Assembly: GCA_023455425.1 (NCBI GenBank)
Contig: JAEYCM010000052.1
Coordinates: forward strand, 1-20,949
Length of the DNA: 20,949 nucleotides
Direction: 5' to 3'
From: Bacillota bacterium
GTDB taxonomy: Bacteria > Bacillota > Clostridia > Christensenellales > CAG-138
Under the pieces are notes generated by a model. That model ran no database searches, was not told the origin of the DNA, and saw nothing but the letters and a program-made list of their open reading frames with translations. The translations under genes and the position numbers were made by a program. Within the stretch, counting starts at the first letter, position 1. Every line of letters starts with the position of its first letter. Below are positions 13,389-19,831 of this stretch, piece by piece.

Positions 13389-14018
13389 ATGGGTAAGCTG
13401 GTCGTAATCGATCATCCGCTGGTACAGCACAAAATTTCTTTGCTTCGGGACAAACATACGGGCACCAAGGAGTTCCGCGAACTGGTGCAGGAACTCGCCA
13501 CGCTGATGGCCTACGAGGTCACGCGTGATCTGGAGCTTTGCGATACGGTCGTGGAAACGCCAGTGGCGCTCGCGCAAACCAAGGTGCTTGCGGGCAAGAA
13601 GCTGGGCATCGTGCCCATCCTGCGCGCGGGCCTGGGCATGGTGGACGGCATGATGAGCCTTATCCCCGCGGCCAAGGTCGGCCATATCGGCCTGTACCGC
13701 GACCCCGCCACGCTTGCTCCGGTGGATTATTACTGTAAACTCCCGCCGGATGTGGGCGAACGCGACATCATCATCGTGGACCCGATGCTGGCTACCGGCG
13801 GCTCGGCGGTGGAGGCCGTGCGCATTGTCAAGAAGGCGGGCTGCAAGAGCGTGCGCCTGGTGCACCTGATCGCGGCGCCCGAAGGCATCGCGGCGGTACA
13901 GAAAGCATATGACGATGTGGATATCTACGTTGCGGCGGTGGACAGTCATCTGAACGATCACGGCTACATCGTACCGGGTCTTGGCGACGCGGGCGATCGG
14001 CTTTTTGGCACCAAGTAA
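13389..14018 (+). CDS. upp: Uracil phosphoribosyltransferase
   Basis: A 209-aa cytoplasmic enzyme joining uracil to PRPP to form UMP in pyrimidine salvage. It starts MGKLVVIDHPLVQHKISLLRD, the standard Upp opening. It carries GIVPILRAGLGMVDGM, the PRPP-binding motif IIIVDPMLATGGSA (D131 to A139) and the uracil-binding C-terminus GYIVPGLGDAGDRLFGT. GGGAGG precedes the ATG. It is the last gene of the + strand housekeeping run; a strong terminator follows 46 bases later. Confidence 0.97.
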   Translation: MGKLVVIDHPLVQHKISLLRDKHTGTKEFRELVQELATLMAYEVTRDLELCDTVVETPVALAQTKVLAGKKLGIVPILRAGLGMVDGMMSLIPAAKVGHIGLYRDPATLAPVDYYCKLPPDVGERDIIIVDPMLATGGSAVEAVRIVKKAGCKSVRLVHLIAAPEGIAAVQKAYDDVDIYVAAVDSHLNDHGYIVPGLGDAGDRLFGTK

Positions 14019-14064
14019 TATTTACGCTCATACCAGACGGTTTTTCATCAAAAAGCGAAGTATC

Positions 14065-14100
14065 AAAAGCGGTTGTGAAACCTATCACAGCCGCTTTTCT
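14065..14100. terminator. Bidirectional terminator between upp and the 46-aa gene
   Basis: A 14-bp stem with one G-T pair, AAAAGCGGTTGTGA (14065-14078) / TCACAGCCGCTTTT (14085-14098), with A and T tracts at both ends. It stops upp from the left and the small minus-strand gene (stop at 14125) from the right. Confidence 0.88.
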
Positions 14101-14124
14101 TAAGAGAAAATTCTAAATTGTTAT

Positions 14125-14265
14125 CTAAGGAAGTTTGTGGTGCTTCGTGTTCGGGTTCCTGGGAAGAAGGAGTTCTTCCACTTCCGTTTGTATGGACTTT
14201 AGATCACCGATGATATCGGTAATCTTATGAAACAATTTAAAATATAGCTCGTTGTATTCTTCCAT
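14125..14265 (-). CDS. Small 46-aa acidic helical protein divergent from XRE regulator
   Basis: A short gene. From ATG 14265 to TAG 14125 it encodes 46 residues beginning MEEYNELYFKLFHKITDI and ending in a basic, Pro/His-rich tail (NPNTKHHKLP). The middle (residues 3-34) has a heptad-like spacing of Leu, Ile and Val with Glu and Lys, so one amphipathic helix or coiled coil is expected; no signal or membrane helix. AAGGGG lies 6 bases before the ATG, and a good promoter (TTGAAA, 17 bp, CATAAT) stands 18 bases further up, inside which one operator-like dyad lies. A terminator follows. I recognise no named family. Its place, head-to-head with a small XRE regulator and sharing its operators, suggests a partner or modulator of that regulator (inference). 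Confidence 0.6.
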   Translation of the reverse strand: MEEYNELYFKLFHKITDIIGDLKSIQTEVEELLLPRNPNTKHHKLP

Positions 14266-14282
14266 TTCTGCCCCTTATTCGT

Positions 14283-14336
14283 ATTATGCCAGAATTCCTG
14301 CCAAATTTCAATGGCAGAAATTCTGGCACATATAAT
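14283..14336. promoter_or_regulatory. Overlapping divergent promoters with two matching operators
   Basis: Leftward promoter: -35 TTGAAA (14306-14311), 17-bp spacer, -10 CATAAT (14283-14288). Rightward promoter: -10 TATAAT (14331-14336) with a weak -35 TTCAAT (14307-14312), 18-bp spacer. The two -35 boxes overlap. Each spacer contains one 17-bp dyad: TGCCAGAATTCCTGCCA (14287-14303) and TGGCAGAAATTCTGGCA (14312-14328), whose consensus is TGSCAGAAWTYCTGSCA and which are 25 bp apart centre to centre. A dimer on either dyad would block that promoter. The adjacent XRE protein is the obvious candidate binder. Confidence 0.78.
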
Positions 14337-14354
14337 CGGGAGTGGGGTGATTGG

Positions 14355-14576
14355 ATGATTTATGAAAGAATACGGAATTTAAGAGAAGATAGGGATTGGA
14401 CGCAGCAGCATGTTGCAGATTTGCTGCATATCAACAGAAGGACATATTCCGCTTATGAGAACGGCGTAAACGCCATGTCTCCCGAAATATTGATTCAATT
14501 GGCTCAAATCCATTATACCAGTGTGGATTACCTTTTAGGTCTCACAGACATAAAAAAGCCTTATTCGGGGAAGTGA
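14355..14576 (+). CDS. XRE-family transcriptional regulator (73 aa)
   Basis: A 73-aa protein that is little more than one helix-turn-helix domain of the Cro/C1 (HTH_3) type: MIYERIRNLREDRDWTQQHVADLL is helices 1 and 2, HINRRTYSAYENG is the recognition helix, and PEILIQLAQIHYTSVDYLLGLTD is the usual end of these small clostridial regulators. The ATG at 14355 was chosen because GGGAGTGGGGTG lies just before it and the family begins here; the frame extends to 14286 but that part crosses the operators and promoter. It probably binds the two dyads at 14287-14328 and so controls itself and the 46-aa gene (inference). Local base composition is AT-richer than the flanking housekeeping genes, which hints at acquisition. 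Confidence 0.9.
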   Translation: MIYERIRNLREDRDWTQQHVADLLHINRRTYSAYENGVNAMSPEILIQLAQIHYTSVDYLLGLTDIKKPYSGK

Positions 14577-14617
14577 GGCCGGAGCACACTGCTATCGACC
14601 ATATCGTTGTGGAGAAG

Positions 14618-14660
14618 AAAAATGCCATACGGCGAGACGATTGCCGCTGTGGCATATTTT
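14618..14660 (+). terminator. Hairpin between XRE gene and AEC permease
   Basis: ATGCCA (14622-14627) / TGGCAT (14650-14655) and inner CGGC (14630-14633) / GCCG (14643-14646), with AAAA before and ATTTT after. It looks like an intrinsic terminator for the XRE gene, 26 bases before the permease start, so it could also attenuate the permease. Confidence 0.5.
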
Positions 14661-14686
14661 CAGCCTTATACCGAAAGGAATATTTT

Positions 14687-15625
14687 ATGCATACCATACT
14701 GCCAGTACTCAACATTGTGCTGCCGGTGCTACTTACGCTGGCTTTGGGCGCGTTTGCGCGAAAAAAACAGGTGATTTCAGCGGAAGGGGCTATTGCTCTC
14801 AAGCAGATCGTATCCAACTTCACATTGCCCGCCGTGGTGTTCGGCGCATTCTACAACGCAAAGTACGATATTTCCATATTTGTGTTTGCGCTCGTCATGC
14901 TGCTGTGCTGCGGCCTGGGGCTGGTGCTTGGCAGGCTTGCCATGAAGCTTTTTCGCATCCGCCAGCCGCTGCTGCCGTTTCTGACGTCCGGGTTTGAAGT
15001 GGGCATGATGGGCTATGCGCTCTATACCATGCTCTTTGGCGCGGAGCATCTGACCAATATGGCCATTGCGGACCTTGGGCAGGTGGTGTTTGTGTTCAGC
15101 GTTTACATGTCCCTTTTACATGCGCAAAACGGTATGGGGAAAAAGGAAACCATCCATGCCATGCTGTCCTCACCACCGTTCTGGGGTATTTTCCTGGGCC
15201 TTGCGATAGGCGTCACGGGCCTGGGGGCGCTGATTGCAAACTCCGTCGTCGGACCTGTGCTTGAAAGTGCGTTGAACTTTCTTGGCGCGCCCACCGGATA
15301 TGCCATTCTCTTTGCCATTGGGTATGAAATACGGATTTCCCGCAGCAATCTGAAAGACGCTGTCATTGCCGCATTGTTCCGGTTTGTGATTATGGCCGCA
15401 TTAGGTTTCCTTGCGCTGACACTGGTCAGCCTGCTTATTCCTGTGGATGTATATCTCAAGTATGCGCTGATTCTGGTATTTATCCTGCCGGCGCCGTTCA
15501 TGCTGCCGATATTTGCAAAGGACCCGGGCCAGTCTTCGTATGCGTCCACGTGCCTGTCGCTCTATACGCTGCTTTCCATTGGCCTGTTTGCCATACTGAC
15601 GATCTTTGCCCAAGGGGTAGCGTAA
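14687..15625 (+). CDS. AEC-family (auxin efflux carrier type) permease
   Basis: A 312-aa integral membrane protein of the auxin efflux carrier family (PF03547), secondary transporters that in bacteria move malate, malonate or other organic acids, with substrate not readable from sequence. About ten hydrophobic helices: TILPVLNIVLPVLLTLALGAFA, then ALKQIVSNFTLPAVVFGAF (the typical second helix with N-F-x-L-P), IFVFALVMLLCCGLGLVLG, and in the C-terminal half VVGPVLESALNFLGAPTGYAILFAIGYEI and YALILVFILPAPFMLPIFA, the pseudo-repeat of the N-terminal half. ATG 14687 has AAGGAA about 7 bases upstream; the frame is open back to 14573 but that part overlaps the preceding gene and a hairpin. A bidirectional terminator follows. 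Confidence 0.88.
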   Translation: MHTILPVLNIVLPVLLTLALGAFARKKQVISAEGAIALKQIVSNFTLPAVVFGAFYNAKYDISIFVFALVMLLCCGLGLVLGRLAMKLFRIRQPLLPFLTSGFEVGMMGYALYTMLFGAEHLTNMAIADLGQVVFVFSVYMSLLHAQNGMGKKETIHAMLSSPPFWGIFLGLAIGVTGLGALIANSVVGPVLESALNFLGAPTGYAILFAIGYEIRISRSNLKDAVIAALFRFVIMAALGFLALTLVSLLIPVDVYLKYALILVFILPAPFMLPIFAKDPGQSSYASTCLSLYTLLSIGLFAILTIFAQGVA

Positions 15626-15649
15626 CAGATTTTCAAAAAGCAGGAAAAA

Positions 15650-15676
15650 ACGCGCCCGGCTTTCAGGCGCGTCTTT
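15650..15676. terminator. Bidirectional terminator between permease and betaine operon
   Basis: A 7-bp GC-rich stem ACGCGCC (15650-15656) / GGCGCGT (15666-15672), with AAAAA on the left and CTTTTCT on the right, so it can stop transcription from both convergent units. Confidence 0.85.
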
Positions 15677-15691
15677 TCTGCTATGGTAAGC

Positions 15692-16930
15692 TTATGACAG
15701 GGAAGCAAGCACCGATGCGCGCGTTACGATGCCCTGCAGCTTGTCTTCCGCGTCCGTCACGGCGACGGGATATTTTGAATTGGCCATCTGCGGGATCAGC
15801 TCGCTGATATAAGCGTCCGCGTGTACCGAGAGTACGTCTTTGGAAATGACGTCAGCCATGGGCAGGCCTTCCTTTCTTGCGCGCACCGCTTCGTCAATGG
15901 ACAAGATGCCAAGCAACTGCATCTTGCCGTCCACGACATAGGCTGTGGATACGCCGTTTGCGCGCATTTCATGTATGGCGTATGCAAGGCCGTCCTTCGG
16001 GCGGACCAGGCACGCAGGCGTTTCCATGATATGCCGTACGCAAAGCACCTTTGTCTTATCCACGCTGTCGATAAAGCTGCGTACATAATCGTCGGCCGGA
16101 TGGATAGACATATTTTCCGGCGTATCGATTTGTATAACCTTGCCGTCGCGCATGATCGCCACGGTATCCCCGAGCTTGAACGCCTCGTTGATATCGTGCG
16201 TAATGAAGATAACGGTTTTATTCAGCTTGCGCTGTATGGATAACAGTTCAAACTGCATATCTTTTCGCACAAGGGGATCGAGCGCGGAAAAAGGCTCGTC
16301 CATCAAAAGGACCTCCGGGTCGTTTGCAAGTGCCCTTGCAAGGCCAACGCGCTGCTTCATGCCGCCGGAGAGGCTGTCAATCGGCTGTTGATCCAGGCCC
16401 TTGAGTCCGACCATCTCGATCATTTCTTGTGCCTTTTCTTCCCGTTCCGCTTTGGAGACGTTTTTGACCTCCAGCCCGTACGCGACATTGTCAATCACAT
16501 TCCGGTGCGTCATCAGTCCGAAATTCTGGAACACCATGGATATCTTGTTGCGGCGGTAATTTAGAAGGCCCTGCTTGTCCAACAGATCGATATCCCCCCC
16601 TTCGTAAAAAATCTGGCCGGAGGTAGGGCGGTGGAGGCTATTAAAGCAGCGCACCAGCGTGGATTTGCCTGAACCGGAAAGTCCGATAATAACAAAGATT
16701 TCGCCCCGTTTGATTTTGAGGTTGACATCCCAAAGCGCAACGGTCACGCCGGTTTTTTCGTAGACGGCGGCTTTGGTGGCGCCCTCCTGCATCATTTTTA
16801 CGGCCTCCGTTTTGTTGGAGCCATACAGTTTTGTGACATGCCGGGCCTGGATGATGGTATCCTCCTGTGTGTCGGCGCCACGATTGGTGCTCAATGTAAC
16901 AGCGGTCGCGGTTCCGGGTTTTGCATTCAT
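15692..16930 (-). CDS. opuAA: Glycine betaine/proline-type ABC transporter ATPase with two CBS domains
   Basis: A 412-aa cytoplasmic ATPase driving betaine or proline-betaine import. It shows the OpuAA/ProV features: an N-terminal helical insertion before the first strand (EGATKAAVYEKTGVTVALWDV), Walker A GLSGSGKST (83-91), Q-loop VFQNFGLM, signature LSGGMKQR (187-194), Walker B LLMDEP (208-213) and the switch histidine in FITHD. Two CBS domains follow (about 295-350 and 355-412), in this family the sensors of ionic strength or, in some Firmicutes, of c-di-AMP. ATG 16930 is chosen over GTG 16939 because GGAGG lies 8 bases upstream and it gives the classic ATGA overlap with the permease stop. 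Last gene of the operon. Confidence 0.93.
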   Translation of the reverse strand: MNAKPGTATAVTLSTNRGADTQEDTIIQARHVTKLYGSNKTEAVKMMQEGATKAAVYEKTGVTVALWDVNLKIKRGEIFVIIGLSGSGKSTLVRCFNSLHRPTSGQIFYEGGDIDLLDKQGLLNYRRNKISMVFQNFGLMTHRNVIDNVAYGLEVKNVSKAEREEKAQEMIEMVGLKGLDQQPIDSLSGGMKQRVGLARALANDPEVLLMDEPFSALDPLVRKDMQFELLSIQRKLNKTVIFITHDINEAFKLGDTVAIMRDGKVIQIDTPENMSIHPADDYVRSFIDSVDKTKVLCVRHIMETPACLVRPKDGLAYAIHEMRANGVSTAYVVDGKMQLLGILSIDEAVRARKEGLPMADVISKDVLSVHADAYISELIPQMANSKYPVAVTDAEDKLQGIVTRASVLASLS

Positions 16931-17823
16931 TTTCTCCACCTCCGTTTGCTTTGCCGTTTTGCAGTCTGCTCGCTTGCGGCAATACCGCTTTGCGTGAGCC
17001 TGTCAATCACAATGGCCATGATGACCACAGAGATGCCGGCTATCAGTCCACGGCCTATTTCAAGCCGGTTTACGCCGATGAGCACTTCCATCCCAAGGCC
17101 GGTAGCGCCGATCATGGAGCAGGTCACCACCATTGCCATCGCCATCATGATGGTCTGGTTGATACCTGTCATAATGGTGGGCAGTGCCTGGGGAATCTGT
17201 ACCTTCACCAACGTTTGCAGGCGGGTGGAGCCAAAAGCTCTCGCCGCTTCCACAACCTCGCGGTCCACCTGCCGTATGCCGTGGCTTGTCAGGCGGATCA
17301 CAGGCACGATCGCATAAATGACAGTGGCGATAACAGCGGGCGCTTTCCCCAGGCCGAAGAACAATACGGCGGGGATCAGGTATACAAATACCGGCATGGT
17401 CTGCATGGTGTCAAGGATTGGGCGTACAATCCGGTTCGCGCGCTCGCTGCCGGAAATCAATATTCCAATCGGCAAGCCGAACAGCAGGGAAATGAGCACC
17501 GAGGTAATGATGATTGCAAGCGTTTCGTTCATCATATTCCATAATCCGAACAGCCCGATCAGGGACATCATGGCGGAGTAGAGGATACCGCTTTTCAGCT
17601 TTCCGCTTAGCTTCCATCCTGCGAGCAAAACCAGAATAAGCAGCAGCCACCATGGAAGTATGTTTAACACGGCCTGGATACCTGTGATAATGCCGTTGAG
17701 TCCGCTCTTTATTCCGGAAAAGAACGCATCATGCCGTACACTGAATTCGCGGATGGATTCGTCAATGGCATGCAGGTCAATGGGGAGAGAAAACGGAAAT
17801 TTCGTAAAAAAGTCGGTATCCAT
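16927..17823 (-). CDS. opuAB: Glycine betaine/proline-type ABC transporter permease
   Basis: A 298-aa inner-membrane permease of the ProW/OpuAB type. After a polar N-terminal part (about 1-50), hydrophobic helices lie at about 56-72, 80-95, 97-120, 143-160, 165-180, 217-237 and 255-272. The EAA loop that contacts the ATPase is EVVEAARAFGSTRLQTLVKVQIPQALPTIM (EAA...G.........I.LP) around residue 190-220. The start at 17823 has AAGGAGGG about 7 bases upstream. It lies 12 bases after the binding-protein gene and overlaps the ATPase by four bases, so the three genes are one operon in the order binding protein, permease, ATPase. Confidence 0.93.
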   Translation of the reverse strand: MDTDFFTKFPFSLPIDLHAIDESIREFSVRHDAFFSGIKSGLNGIITGIQAVLNILPWWLLLILVLLAGWKLSGKLKSGILYSAMMSLIGLFGLWNMMNETLAIIITSVLISLLFGLPIGILISGSERANRIVRPILDTMQTMPVFVYLIPAVLFFGLGKAPAVIATVIYAIVPVIRLTSHGIRQVDREVVEAARAFGSTRLQTLVKVQIPQALPTIMTGINQTIMMAMAMVVTCSMIGATGLGMEVLIGVNRLEIGRGLIAGISVVIMAIVIDRLTQSGIAASEQTAKRQSKRRWRK

Positions 17824-17835
17824 AGTATTCCCTCC

Positions 17836-18816
17836 TTAAGCAATCGCTTTGCGTACCAACTCCGCCTGATCGGGTGTGAGCCAGCTTTCAAGCAGGTCGT
17901 CATGCTGCTGCAGGAACCATTTCGCGGCTGCTTCTACCGAGGCCCCGGTATCCTGCATGTATGCGAGCGCTTCCGAGGTAAGCGCGCTTGAGGTACGGTA
18001 TTTTTCCAGGAACGCACAGAACTCCGCGTTGTCGTTCGCGAACGCGTTGCTCACGCCAACGGTAACCTTCACAGAGGGGAACGCCGTTTCCCCTTCAAGG
18101 TAGGTGTCCGGGTCATAAGCGGCGTCTTCCAGCAATACAAAGTCGTATTTGCCCAAAAGCCAGGTGGGTTCCCAATAATAACCCGCAATCGCTTCCCCTT
18201 TGTCATAGGCGGAGGTAAACGCCGCGTCCATTGCAGCCTGAGAACCCGGACGGAAATAGGTGAAGTTCTCATTCAACCCATAGTACTCGTATTTATTGAA
18301 CATAATGGTGTCTACTTCCCAGCCGGGAATTGCGCCATATAAGCGGCCTTTGCCGGGCTGTTCGTCGTCCGCAAATACGTCCGGATAGTTTTTTATATCG
18401 CTCACGGATTTGAGATCCGGCGCCATGGGCGCAATCCCGCGCTCCGCGTCGCCTTCTATTACATACCTTGGCACGTAGATGCCCTGCATATTGTCGTCAA
18501 AATTGATTCCCAGTTCCTTCAATTTTCCGGACGCAATATCGGGGTCGTAGGAAGGAATGTTATCCGTCCAAACTTCCATGTGGACGTCCACCTCGCCTTT
18601 TATGAGCCCCTCATGCAACACAGGAGTTGTCCCGGGGACCTCCGTCCACTCGTCATACCCGAATGCCGCCTTGGCAATGGTACCTGCCACGGCGTTGTGG
18701 AAACGCGCGCTGTCCCAGCCTGCGTCCGCAAATTTGATGGTTTTTGTTGTGGTGCATCCCATCACCATGACGGCGCACAAAACCAATACCAAAGCGCCGG
18801 CGAAAATTCTTTTCAT
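17836..18816 (-). CDS. opuAC: Glycine betaine-type substrate-binding lipoprotein
   Basis: A 326-aa binding protein of the OpuAC family (PF04069). A signal peptide ends in the lipobox VMGC, giving lipid-Cys C21, so it is a membrane-anchored lipoprotein outside the cell. The mature part starts TKTIKFADAGWDSARFHNAVAG, the usual betaine-binding opening; Trp-rich segments DVHMEVWTDNIPSY, GAIPGWEVD and AGYYWEPTWLLGKYD can form the aromatic box that holds a trimethylammonium group. It is a separate polypeptide, not fused to the permease as in some Firmicutes. AAAGGAG is 11 bases before the ATG. The operon promoter with its operators lies 40 to 100 bases upstream. Betaine, choline and carnitine cannot be told apart from the sequence. 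Confidence 0.93.
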   Translation of the reverse strand: MKRIFAGALVLVLCAVMVMGCTTTKTIKFADAGWDSARFHNAVAGTIAKAAFGYDEWTEVPGTTPVLHEGLIKGEVDVHMEVWTDNIPSYDPDIASGKLKELGINFDDNMQGIYVPRYVIEGDAERGIAPMAPDLKSVSDIKNYPDVFADDEQPGKGRLYGAIPGWEVDTIMFNKYEYYGLNENFTYFRPGSQAAMDAAFTSAYDKGEAIAGYYWEPTWLLGKYDFVLLEDAAYDPDTYLEGETAFPSVKVTVGVSNAFANDNAEFCAFLEKYRTSSALTSEALAYMQDTGASVEAAAKWFLQQHDDLLESWLTPDQAELVRKAIA

Positions 18817-18847
18817 ACTCAGAATCTCCTTTCAAAAATATTACAAA

Positions 18848-18914
18848 CAACTCTATTATAAAATAGAGTTGTTACTTAGTCAAATCGGGGTATGCGAATA
18901 TGTCTATCATATTC
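18848..18914 (-). promoter_or_regulatory. Betaine operon promoter with two inverted repeats
   Basis: On the minus strand a strong SigA promoter is TTGACT (18878-18883), 17-bp spacer, TATAAT (18855-18860). A perfect inverted repeat with 10-bp arms, CAACTCTATT / AATAGAGTTG (18848-18871), covers the -10. A second dyad, GAATATG-n5-CATATTC (18896-18914), lies just upstream of the -35; its left flank ATGCGAATAT is repeated directly at 18944-18953. These are the likely binding sites of the BusR-like regulator encoded next door. Confidence 0.8.
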
Positions 18915-19038
18915 TGTAAAATCAGCAGGGAAATTGGTGGAAAATGCGAATATTTTAAACAAAAAACGCTATGAAACGTACAAATTTTAATATGCGGATA
19001 GAGCCATCGGGGGATGACAGATGCAGGCAATATACGAC
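18915..19038. other. Gap between operon promoter and regulator
   Basis: AT-rich non-coding sequence between the divergent-looking but same-strand betaine operon promoter and the 3' end of the regulator. Apart from the repeated ATGCGAATAT (18944-18953) nothing specific is visible. Confidence 0.5.
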
Positions 19039-19071
19039 AAAAAGCCCGCCGGCCATCAAAGGCCTGCGGGC
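19039..19071 (-). terminator. Terminator of the BusR-like gene
   Basis: On the minus strand an 11-bp stem with one mismatch, GCCCGCAGGCC (19061-19071) / GGCCGGCGGGC (19044-19054), ends in TTTTT (19039-19043). It separates the regulator from the betaine operon, which therefore needs its own promoter. Confidence 0.88.
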
Positions 19072-19110
19072 AAAATATGCTGCGAGAAAACATGCGCGAA
19101 AGGGAAAATG

Positions 19111-19743
19111 CTATTGGGCGGGATACAGGAACTCCTTTACGCGTTCCAAGCAGCACTCATCCCCAATAAAATAGATAACGTCCTCGGCCTGGAAGGAACT
19201 GTAGGGACCGGGGGAAAGGATGAGCGTCTGCCCGCGCCGTATGGCGATAATGGTGGCGGCGGTGTTGTGCCAAAAATTCAGTTCGGACGCCGTCTTTCCA
19301 AGATGCGGGGTCGAAGCGCTGATCGTAATCTCAAACGGAACAAACGGATTGATGGACCGAAACCGCTCGGTTTTGTCGATCAATGCTCCGATCTGTTCTT
19401 TAAGGTGCACAAGTTCCCGGTTCTGCCGCTCGACGCTGTTTAGAATTTCTTTGCGCAGGTTGATTACCGTAGTGGTATCCGAATATTGCTGTACAAACCG
19501 GCGCGCATTCTCTACCGACGTGATGACGACGCCGCTGCCCTTGGTTGCGTCGACAATGCGCATATCGGAAAGCACGCAAATGGCTCTGCGCGCCGTTTCG
19601 GATGAAACGCCGTATTGGCTTGCAAGGCTGGAACGGGCATAGATCTTTTCATTCTGCTTATAATGCCCGCTCGCGATTTTTGCGGCGATATCCGCGGCAA
19701 TCTGCTGGTAACGCGGGCTGGTGACTTTTACATCCTTCTCCAT
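19111..19743 (-). CDS. busR: BusR-like GntR/RCK_C transcriptional regulator
   Basis: A 210-aa regulator. Residues 9-75 are a GntR-type winged helix (SPRYQQIAADIAAKIASGHYKQ, SSLASQYGVSSETARRAI as the HTH, then KGSGVVIT as the wing). A helical, coiled-coil stretch (about 85-125, LRKEILNSVERQNRELVHLKEQIGALI) is followed by a TrkA_C/RCK_C domain (about 130-208). This architecture is that of BusR of Lactococcus and Streptococcus, a repressor of the betaine transporter genes that needs c-di-AMP bound to its RCK_C domain. The location right upstream of a complete betaine operon supports the same job here. The Shine-Dalgarno is weak (GGAG about 14 bases upstream). Identification of the architecture is firm; c-di-AMP binding is inferred. 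Confidence 0.87.
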   Translation of the reverse strand: MEKDVKVTSPRYQQIAADIAAKIASGHYKQNEKIYARSSLASQYGVSSETARRAICVLSDMRIVDATKGSGVVITSVENARRFVQQYSDTTTVINLRKEILNSVERQNRELVHLKEQIGALIDKTERFRSINPFVPFEITISASTPHLGKTASELNFWHNTAATIIAIRRGQTLILSPGPYSSFQAEDVIYFIGDECCLERVKEFLYPAQ

Positions 19744-19831
19744 AGTATGCTGAACAGCTCCATCGCATCATCCGTATATGAGTCTGCAGGGCAGGCAAAA
19801 GCCCGGCCCTACTAAAACAATTGATTTGCCA

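Noticed and set aside
14286..14354. Longer N-terminus of the XRE protein from ATG 14286
   Set aside because: This part contains the operators, the -10 box and the expected transcription start; the Shine-Dalgarno and the family both point to 14355.
19788..19810. Hairpin AGGGC/GCCCT after asnS as a terminator
   Set aside because: The stem has a mismatch and a bulge, and there is no T tract on the minus strand; too weak to call.
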